A model generated the notes under the pieces. The model ran no database searches and had not been told where the DNA came from. It saw only the letters and a program-made list of their open reading frames with translations. The translations under genes were made by a program, and so were the position numbers. Below are positions 1-5,815 of a DNA stretch of 7,358 nt, piece by piece (position 1 is the stretch's first letter; each line of letters opens with the position of its first letter). The stretch is taken from contig JAPOIC010000096.1 of the NCBI GenBank assembly GCA_029979145.1, positions 1-7,358 of the forward strand, written 5' to 3'. This DNA is from Opitutaceae bacterium. Its GTDB lineage: Bacteria > Verrucomicrobiota > Verrucomicrobiia > Opitutales > Opitutaceae.

Positions 1-1
1 C

Positions 2-826
2 CGCGCGGTGCTGCGCTTTTACACCCTGCATTACCCCACCGACGCCGACGGGCGGCTCTTGCTCAAGCCGGCGCGATCCCTCGAAACGTGGTGGGATACC
101 GAAAACCCGATGCCGGAAATCGCGGCATTGCACTACCTCCTGCCGCAGCTGCTCGCCTTGCCTGATTCGGCCCTGAATGCCTCGGACCTCGGCGCCTGGG
201 GCGCGCTTTCCGCCCGCCTGCCCCGCATCCCGATTGGCGAACGTCATGGCGCGCGCATGTTGCTCCATGCCGCCGTCGTGCGCGATACGCCGCACAATTC
301 CGAGAACCCCGAGCTCTACGCCATTTTCCCGTATCACCTGTATGGCATCGGCCTACCCGATTTGGAGATCGCGCGCAACGCCTTCACCCACCGCACCTTC
401 CCCGACACGGGCGGCTGGCGCCAAGACGCGGTTCACGCCGCCTATCTCGGCATCGCCGACACCGCGGCCTATCTCGCGCACAAAAACTGCGAAGGTCCCC
501 ATCAGCCTCAGATCCGGTTCAAGGGCTTCTGGGGCCCCAACTACGATTGGATCCCGGACTTTGACCACGGCAGCGTCGCGCACCTCGCCCTTCAGTCCAT
601 GCTGGTCCAGACCGTCGGCGACCGCATCTACCTTTTTCCGGCCTGGCCGGATGAGCGCTGGAACGTCGACTTCAAGCTGCACCTGCCCGGCCAAACCGTG
701 ATCGAGTGTGAATTGAAGGACGGAGTCGTCACCCGTCTCGACGTCTCTCCGGCGACCCGCCGTCGCGACGTCGTCGTCCTCATCGGCCGGGATAAGGCCC
801 GCGCGGCCGCCCTGCCCGCAGGTTGA
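2..826 (+). CDS. GH95-like six-hairpin glycosidase (DUF5703-type family), C-terminal part
   Basis: This is the C-terminal end of a larger protein. The frame is open to the left edge, so the GTG at 8 is probably an internal valine rather than a start; it ends with TGA at 824-826. About 274 codons are visible. They match the end of the GH95-like/DUF5703-associated glycosidases of Planctomycetota and Verrucomicrobiota: an NSENPEL..FPY block (about 296-335), an FWGPNYDW.PD.DHG block (about 527-571), and an LFPAWP...WNVDFKLH block (about 632-682) leading into a short C-terminal beta domain. In such enzymes an (alpha/alpha)6 barrel carries the active site and the beta domain packs behind it. The N-terminal domains, any signal peptide and probably part of the catalytic machinery lie outside the window, so substrate cannot be read. 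Related families act on fucosides or galactosides, but that is not evidence here. It converges with the tRNA/recJ block. The family call comes from recalled motifs, not a search. Confidence 0.75.
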   Translation, partial: RAVLRFYTLHYPTDADGRLLLKPARSLETWWDTENPMPEIAALHYLLPQLLALPDSALNASDLGAWGALSARLPRIPIGERHGARMLLHAAVVRDTPHNSENPELYAIFPYHLYGIGLPDLEIARNAFTHRTFPDTGGWRQDAVHAAYLGIADTAAYLAHKNCEGPHQPQIRFKGFWGPNYDWIPDFDHGSVAHLALQSMLVQTVGDRIYLFPAWPDERWNVDFKLHLPGQTVIECELKDGVVTRLDVSPATRRRDVVVLIGRDKARAAALPAG

Positions 827-828
827 CC

Positions 829-860
829 AAACAAAAGCCGCCGGCGGAATGCCGGCGGCC
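829..860 (-). terminator. Intrinsic terminator closing the yajC-secDF-recJ-tRNA unit
   Basis: A perfect 9-bp GC-rich stem, GCCGCCGGC at 837-845 and GCCGGCGGC at 851-859, encloses a 5-nt loop. Read on the minus strand the stem is followed at once by TTTTGTTTGG, the U-tract of a rho-independent terminator, and it starts 5 nt after the CCA end of tRNA-Arg. On the plus strand the stem lies 10 nt after the glycosidase stop codon but is followed by CAAAGTGG, with no U-tract. It is therefore a good terminator for the minus strand and at best a weak one for the converging gene. Confidence 0.8.
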
Positions 861-864
861 AAAG

Positions 865-941
<77 letters not shown>

Positions 942-976
942 GTGGAACGTGCGAAAAAGCAGACCGAGGCGGATGA

Positions 977-996
977 GTGCAAGCGCGAATTTGCAC
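977..996. repeat. Inverted repeat GTGCAA-N8-TTGCAC between recJ and tRNA-Arg
   Basis: GTGCAA at 977-982 and TTGCAC at 991-996 form a perfect 6-bp inverted repeat around an 8-nt centre, in the 69-nt gap between the recJ stop and the tRNA 5' end. It could fold in the RNA as a small hairpin that marks a processing point, or be a protein site. It has no U-tract, so it does not look like a terminator. A chance origin is possible at this length. Confidence 0.3.
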
Positions 997-1010
997 GAAA
1001 TGGTCCGGTC

Positions 1011-2741
1011 TCAGGTCCGGCTGCGCGAGTGACGCCAGTCGATCAGCTCCAACTGCAGCAATTTCCTGCCGTTGAAGCGGTTCCAAGTGAGCTTTGCCGC
1101 CACATCCAACACCTCGCCCACCGGCGGAACGCGATCGGCCATCTTCCACGCTACACCATGCAAACGGCGACCTTGGCGATCTGTGAAGCCGAAGCGAAAA
1201 TGTTGTTCCTTGAACACGATCGGCCGCTGCCGCAGCACGACGCCGGCGATGCCGAAAACGGGTTCCGGGTTGCCCTGCCCGAAGGGATGCAGCGCATCGA
1301 GCTCGGCCATCAATTCTTCAGTAATCTGCTCGGCTTCGATCCAAGCCGACAGCTCAAGCTCGGCCTCCGCGATCTCCTGCCCCACATGCGCGAGCACCGC
1401 GGCGGCGAAGCGCTCGCGAAAAGCATCAAGTCGGTCCTTGGCCACGGCCACACCGACGGCCATGGGATGCCCGCCCCAGCTGTCGAGGTCAGACGCGCAA
1501 TCACCGAGCACTTCCACGAGATTGATGCCGTTGAGGCTGCGCCCTGATCCCTTGGCCAATCCGCCATCGTTGCCCAGCACCACACAGGGACGGTTGTATT
1601 TGCGGGTCACGCGACCGGCGACGATGCCGACGACGCCGGGATGCCAATTGTCGTGGTAAAGCACGATGCCTTGGGCGTCGGCGAACCCCCGCTCGATCAT
1701 CTGCTCGGCTTCTTCGGTGATCTGCCGCTCGATGTCCTGACGCTCCCGGTTAAAATCGTCCAGTTGCCGGGCCGTTTCCGCGCTGAACCGTGCGTCGGTG
1801 CTCAACATCAGCTCCACCGAAAGCGCCGCATCAGCCAGACGTCCACTGGCGTTGATCCGCGGCCCAAGGCGAAACGAAATATCGATCGGCGTGACTTCCC
1901 GCCCCGGACGCACGCCCGCGACGTCCATCAGCGCGCGCAAGCCCGGCCGGGCCGTGCCTTCCAGGATCTTCAAGCCGTGGCGCGAGAGGACGCGATTCTC
2001 GCCCAACAACGGCACCAAGTCCGCCACCGTGCCGAGCGCGACCAAGTCGAGTTCGTCCCGCAGACGGATTTCATGGGCGGTGACGTTACCGTCCTGGCGC
2101 AATAGCTTCAGGAGGCCGTGCGCGAGTTTGAAAACCAAGCCCACGGTGCAGAGATTGCGGTATTCCTCGCCCAATTCGCCCGCGTCGACCTGCAGGTGCG
2201 GGTTGACCAAAATACCTTGCTCTAGGGGCTTTTCTTTCGAGCGGTGATGATCGATGACGATCACATCGGTTCCCTTGCCCAAGAGGAAACCAACTTCCTC
2301 GTGGGAGTTGGTGCCGCAATCCAGGGCGACAAACAGGTTGGGCGTGCCCTCCTCCAGCGCCCGGTCGATCGCGCTACGAGACAGCCCGTAGCCGTCCTCC
2401 GCGCGCCGCGGCACCACGAACCGCGGCTGCAGGCCAAACCGGCGCAAAATGCCCACCAGCAATGCCGTGCTGCTCACGCCGTCGACATCGTAATCGCCTA
2501 GCACCACCACCTGCTCACGGGCCGCGATCGCGGCCCGCAAACGCGCGGCCGCGGACTCCAGGTTGGGCACGAGAAACGGGTCCTCGATCGCCGCGAGCGG
2601 CGGCTGCAGAAAACGCTCCGTGGCCTCGCGGTCGCGGAGATCGTGGCGCAGCAGCAGCTCGGCCAGCGCAGGACTGACCTTCGCGACCGAGCTTAGCGCC
2701 TCGACCTCAGCAGCCGGGGGCGGCGTGTAGGTCCAGCGCAT
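1011..2741 (-). CDS. recJ: Single-stranded-DNA-specific exonuclease RecJ
   Basis: RecJ degrades single-stranded DNA 5' to 3' with Mn/Mg in the cytoplasm. It resects ends for RecF-pathway recombination and serves in mismatch and base-excision repair. The 576-residue product is close to the E. coli length (577), so it looks full length. DHH-domain motifs appear in order: LGDYDVDG (81-88, metal-binding aspartates), ALDCGTN (139-145), DHH (164-166), ALGTVAD (235-241) and the RINASGRL turn (295-302). The DHHA1 domain follows, with a GSGRS run (398-402) and SWGGH (421-425). The HPFGQGNPEPVF element (485-496) leads into the C-terminal OB-fold. All catalytic motifs are intact. The ATG at 2739-2741 begins 17 nt after the secDF stop; GGCGGA at 2749-2754 (read on the minus strand), 7 nt upstream of it, is an imperfect Shine-Dalgarno. 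The spacing implies co-transcription with secDF. Confidence 0.97.
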   Translation of the reverse strand: MRWTYTPPPAAEVEALSSVAKVSPALAELLLRHDLRDREATERFLQPPLAAIEDPFLVPNLESAAARLRAAIAAREQVVVLGDYDVDGVSSTALLVGILRRFGLQPRFVVPRRAEDGYGLSRSAIDRALEEGTPNLFVALDCGTNSHEEVGFLLGKGTDVIVIDHHRSKEKPLEQGILVNPHLQVDAGELGEEYRNLCTVGLVFKLAHGLLKLLRQDGNVTAHEIRLRDELDLVALGTVADLVPLLGENRVLSRHGLKILEGTARPGLRALMDVAGVRPGREVTPIDISFRLGPRINASGRLADAALSVELMLSTDARFSAETARQLDDFNRERQDIERQITEEAEQMIERGFADAQGIVLYHDNWHPGVVGIVAGRVTRKYNRPCVVLGNDGGLAKGSGRSLNGINLVEVLGDCASDLDSWGGHPMAVGVAVAKDRLDAFRERFAAAVLAHVGQEIAEAELELSAWIEAEQITEELMAELDALHPFGQGNPEPVFGIAGVVLRQRPIVFKEQHFRFGFTDRQGRRLHGVAWKMADRVPPVGEVLDVAAKLTWNRFNGRKLLQLELIDWRHSRSRT

Positions 2742-2758
2742 CTGGGAGTCCGCCGGAA

Positions 2759-5308
2759 TTACTCAGATGCCTTGCTGGAGCCCGTCCACTCGTATTTCGG
2801 CGCGACGTCGGCATGCGCCTCCACGTGCTTCCGGTCGCCCTTGTGCCACCAGTAGAACACCGGGGCGGCGATGAAGATCGAGGAGAACGTGCCGGTCAGG
2901 ATGCCGACGATGAAGGTGAACGAAAGGTCCTTGAGGACGCCCGTGCCAAAGACGAAGAGCGAGGCCGCCGCGAGCAGCGTGGTCAAGCTGGTCATCAGGG
3001 AGCGGGCGAACACGCGGGAGATGGCGAGGTTGATGATGTCGCGCAGCTTGGTGTTCGGGTTGAGCTTCAGCTCTTCCCGGATGCGGTCGAACACGACGAT
3101 GGTGTCGTTGATCGAGTAGCCGGCGATACAGAGGATGGCCGCGACCATCGGCGCCGAGAACTGGTTGCCGAAGAGCACGAAGATGCCGATCGTCATCAGG
3201 ATGTCGTGCACGGAGGCCACGACCGCGCCGATGCCGAAGCCGAACTCGAAGCGGAAGGCGATGTAGGCGAGCACGATCACCATGGACCAGAGCAGCGACT
3301 GCAGGGCGTTCCACTGGATTTCCGCGCCGATCGAAGGTCCAAGGCGGCTCTCGCCGATCTTCTCAAGGCCGGCGTTCGGGTAGGCCTGCTGCAAGGCGGA
3401 CAGGGCTGCGGCCGAGCGGTCATACTCGGTCTCGAGGCGCAGGGTCTCGTGGCCGGTGGCCAGGTCGCTGGTGTAGACGGGGTTGACCTCGCCGAGGTTG
3501 GCCACACGCGCCACCTCGCGGATCTGGGCGGCGCTTACGCGCTCCTTGAAGTCGACCGTGATCCGGTCGCCACCCGCGAAGTCGATGCCGTAAATCTTGT
3601 CACCCTTCGAGAAGACGACGCCGACGCCGATCAACACAATCAGCCAGGAAGCGATGAAGGCCGGGCGGGCATACTTCAGGAAGTCGACGTTGAGCGACTT
3701 GATGAAGGACATCATCGGGATCTTCTTCACCAGATCGCGCTCCACGAGCCAGTCGGTCAGGAAGTGGCCGGTGATAAGCACGGAGAACATCGTGGAAAAC
3801 ACACCGATCGCGAGGGTGACGCCGAAGCCCTTGATGGGGCCGGTGCCAAGACCGATCATGACGGCGCAGATCGCCAGCTGAGTCAGGTGGGCGTCGACGA
3901 TCGTCGTGAAGGCCTTGTCGTAACCGGCACTCACGGCGGCGCGCAGGCCCTTGCCGAGATTAAGCTCCTCGCGCATGCGCTCGAAGATCAGAATGTTGGC
4001 GTCTACCGCCATGCCGACGGTCAGGACGATACCGGCAATGCCGGGCAGCGTCATCGTGGCGCCAATGCCGGCCATGAAGCCAAGGATGATCAGGAGATTG
4101 ACCGCCAGCGTGGCCACTGCGATCAGGCCGCCGACCGTATAATAGGTGATCATAAACGCCGCCACGAGGACGGTGCCGATGAGCGAGGCTTTTACACCGC
4201 TCGAAATAGCATCAGCCGCAAGGCTCGGGCTGACTTCATACTGCTCCTTGACGATCAGGGGCAGGTCGAGGGGGTTGTTGAGGACGTTGGCAAGATTGAG
4301 TGCCTCACGGTCGCTGAAGCTGCCGGTGATCTGGGCGCTGTCGCTGTCGATCTCCTCGCGGACGGTCGGCGCGGAGTAGAGCTTGCCGTCGAGCACGATG
4401 GCCAGACGGGCGGGCACGCCGTTCTGGCGGCCCATGTCGGCGATCTCGCGGGTCACCTCGGCAAAGCGCTTTTTGCCGTCATTGGTGAATTGAAGGATGA
4501 CCTCCGGCTTGCCATACATGTCAGGGCGAGCAAACGAGTTCTCAATCGCCTCACCGGTCATCTCTGGGATGCGCTTGACGTAAAGTTCCTCCATCACGGT
4601 CTCGCCGCGATTGCCTTCCTGCTCGAGCGTCATGGGCTCGTAGCCCGGGGGCGCACTGTCGGTCATCTGCGGCGTGATCGACGGGTGCACGAGGCGGAAG
4701 TCGAGCCGGGCCGGCTTTTTGACGGTATCGACCACCTCGGGGTTGTCCTTCGTGCTCACGCCGGGCAGCTGGACCTCGATGCGGTTCTGGCCGATTGGGC
4801 GGATGACGGGTTCGGCCACGCCGAACGCATTGATGCGCTGGTCGATGATCTCGACGGCCTTCGCCAACTTGTCCTCGCGCTCCTGAAGGCTCTCGTCCTT
4901 GGCGGCAGTTTCGTCCACCTCGAGGGTGAAGGCCACGCCGCCGCGCAGGTCGAGGCCGAACTGCAGCGCGCTGTGCGAACGCTTGAGCATCTCGGTCAGG
5001 AGAATGTCATTCTTGCGCTCGATGTTGCGGAGCGACGATTCAAACCGGATGTTCGGGAAATACTGGGCGAGGTCGATCTTTCGCTCCTTGCCGATTTGCT
5101 TGAGCGCCACGAAGGTGCTCTGGGCCCGGCCGGCGGCGGCCAAGGCGTTGGCTTCATCGACGAGGCGGGTGAACTCGACCTGGTTAGCCGTGGCTTGGGA
5201 CTTGATGTAGTCGCCGAAGTCCTGGTCTTTCAGGGGCAGAAGGGAAGCCACCGCCCAGCCCATGATGAGGGCGCTGAGGATCAGCTTCCAGAGGTTGCGT
5301 TTAAGCAT
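2759..5308 (-). CDS. secDF: Fused protein translocase subunit SecDF
   Basis: SecDF is the inner-membrane, ion-gradient-driven accessory of SecYEG that helps pull exported proteins across after SecA has acted. Here SecD and SecF are one 849-residue chain. The SecD half has TM1 (about 8-26) and a large periplasmic P1 region starting near GLDLRGG (118-124) and including QRINAFGV (157-164). Five membrane segments follow from about 373 to 520, with the signature GMAVDAN..IFER (432-444; D436 is the proton-relay aspartate equivalent to E. coli SecD D519). The SecF half starts near 545, with TM7, the YGIDFAGG motif (573-580), a small periplasmic domain to about 665, then five more segments with GYSINDTIVVFDR (730-742; D735 equals SecF D213) and a TSLTTLL block (773-779). 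No frameshift or missing motif is seen. It lies 67 nt after yajC. Its ATG has no Shine-Dalgarno; the leader reads AACAACCAACAACC. Confidence 0.97.
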   Translation of the reverse strand: MLKRNLWKLILSALIMGWAVASLLPLKDQDFGDYIKSQATANQVEFTRLVDEANALAAAGRAQSTFVALKQIGKERKIDLAQYFPNIRFESSLRNIERKNDILLTEMLKRSHSALQFGLDLRGGVAFTLEVDETAAKDESLQEREDKLAKAVEIIDQRINAFGVAEPVIRPIGQNRIEVQLPGVSTKDNPEVVDTVKKPARLDFRLVHPSITPQMTDSAPPGYEPMTLEQEGNRGETVMEELYVKRIPEMTGEAIENSFARPDMYGKPEVILQFTNDGKKRFAEVTREIADMGRQNGVPARLAIVLDGKLYSAPTVREEIDSDSAQITGSFSDREALNLANVLNNPLDLPLIVKEQYEVSPSLAADAISSGVKASLIGTVLVAAFMITYYTVGGLIAVATLAVNLLIILGFMAGIGATMTLPGIAGIVLTVGMAVDANILIFERMREELNLGKGLRAAVSAGYDKAFTTIVDAHLTQLAICAVMIGLGTGPIKGFGVTLAIGVFSTMFSVLITGHFLTDWLVERDLVKKIPMMSFIKSLNVDFLKYARPAFIASWLIVLIGVGVVFSKGDKIYGIDFAGGDRITVDFKERVSAAQIREVARVANLGEVNPVYTSDLATGHETLRLETEYDRSAAALSALQQAYPNAGLEKIGESRLGPSIGAEIQWNALQSLLWSMVIVLAYIAFRFEFGFGIGAVVASVHDILMTIGIFVLFGNQFSAPMVAAILCIAGYSINDTIVVFDRIREELKLNPNTKLRDIINLAISRVFARSLMTSLTTLLAAASLFVFGTGVLKDLSFTFIVGILTGTFSSIFIAAPVFYWWHKGDRKHVEAHADVAPKYEWTGSSKASE

Positions 5309-5338
5309 GGTTGTTGGTTGTTAAAGGGGGAAACGGAA

Positions 5339-5355
5339 CGGCCCGGGGTCGGCCG
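5339..5355. repeat. Small stem-loop between yajC and secDF
   Basis: CGGCC at 5339-5343 pairs with GGCCG at 5351-5355 around a 7-nt loop, inside the 67-nt gap between yajC and secDF. On the minus-strand transcript it is followed by TTCCGTTTCCCCCTTT, which is pyrimidine-rich but not a clean U-tract. It might act as a weak attenuator or mRNA-stabilising hairpin that sets the yajC to secDF ratio, or be incidental to the high GC content. Confidence 0.3.
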
Positions 5356-5375
5356 CAGACAACGCGCGCGGCGCC

Positions 5376-5723
5376 TTATTTCTTCTCTTCGCCGGCCTTG
5401 CGCACGACGTTGCTGATGTAGCCCTTGCCGACCTCGATCTTGGTGCCTTCGGCGACCCGGATCACGAAACGGTCGTCCTTCACGTTGGTGATTTGGCCGA
5501 AAATTCCGCCGCTCGTCACCACTTCGTCACCCGAAACCAGCGCCTTCAGCATCTTGTCGTGCTCCTTCTGCTTCTTGCGCTGCGGGGCGATCATTAGGAA
5601 ATACATCGCCAGGAAGAGGAGGACGATCGGCAGCATGCCTCCGAGGAGGCCACCGGCGCTCGGCTGGGGGGCGGCTTGGGCAAAGAAGGTCAGGGCGTCG
5701 GACAAAGGTGACATTTTCGGCAT
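5376..5723 (-). CDS. yajC: Sec translocon accessory protein YajC
   Basis: YajC is a small single-span membrane protein that associates with SecDF and SecYEG. The 115-residue product has a short, variable N-terminal stretch, a Gly-rich turn and one hydrophobic segment (about 29-45). The family signature YFLMIAPQRKKQKEH comes next, then GDEVVTSGGIFGQI and a C-terminal cytoplasmic beta domain ending in a basic/acidic tail. E. coli YajC is 110 residues. Three starts are possible: ATG at 5759, which adds 12 unusual residues rich in Phe and His; ATG at 5723, chosen here; and ATG at 5714, three codons later. None has a convincing Shine-Dalgarno. The leader before 5723 is A/C-rich (CAAAACCACCAACACGCA) and is preceded by a pyrimidine run. 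It is the first gene of the minus-strand block and is next to its functional partner secDF, as in many bacteria. Confidence 0.93.
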   Translation of the reverse strand: MPKMSPLSDALTFFAQAAPQPSAGGLLGGMLPIVLLFLAMYFLMIAPQRKKQKEHDKMLKALVSGDEVVTSGGIFGQITNVKDDRFVIRVAEGTKIEVGKGYISNVVRKAGEEKK

Positions 5724-5815
5724 TGCGTGTTGGTGGTTTTGAAAAAAGAAAACATGCATCTAACGGTTTCCGCTCTGTCGAAAGCAAGCCCATAACTCCC
5801 CGTCCATCACCGCCC
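5724..5815. promoter_or_regulatory. Divergent intergenic region between yajC and speA
   Basis: These 92 nt separate two divergently transcribed genes and must hold the promoter of the yajC-secDF-recJ unit and probably that of speA. No strong sigma-70 boxes stand out. The best minus-strand candidate is weak: TTGCTT (complement of 5782-5787), an 18-nt spacer, then TTAGAT (complement of 5758-5763). On the plus strand CATAAC (5791-5796) resembles a -10 box but has no good -35. An A-rich run at 5741-5752 becomes a U/C-rich leader (TGTTTTCTTTTTTC) in the yajC mRNA. The region is required by gene order; the precise boxes are guesses. Confidence 0.4.

Noticed and set aside
1002..1020. Repeated GGTCCGG words at the recJ stop codon
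   Set aside because: They form a short direct repeat, not a hairpin, and one copy lies inside the recJ coding sequence; likely chance.
4138..4143. A perfect TATAAT on the plus strand inside secDF
   Set aside because: It is the complement of Tyr-Tyr codons (ITYYTVGG) in SecDF. The nearest TTGACC is at 4099-4104, 33 nt away, which is the wrong spacing, and there is no plus-strand gene downstream.
2813..5416. An 867-codon open frame on the plus strand antisense to the whole of secDF
   Set aside because: Its translation is Asp/Glu/His/Arg-rich low-complexity sequence with no domain-like pattern. It mirrors the codon structure of secDF, which carries every SecDF motif in order. Long antisense frames are common opposite high-GC genes.
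5724..5759. YajC starting at the upstream ATG at 5759
   Set aside because: The extra residues (MHVFFFQNHQHA) do not resemble YajC N termini, and the segment is the A/T-rich leader. It cannot be fully excluded.
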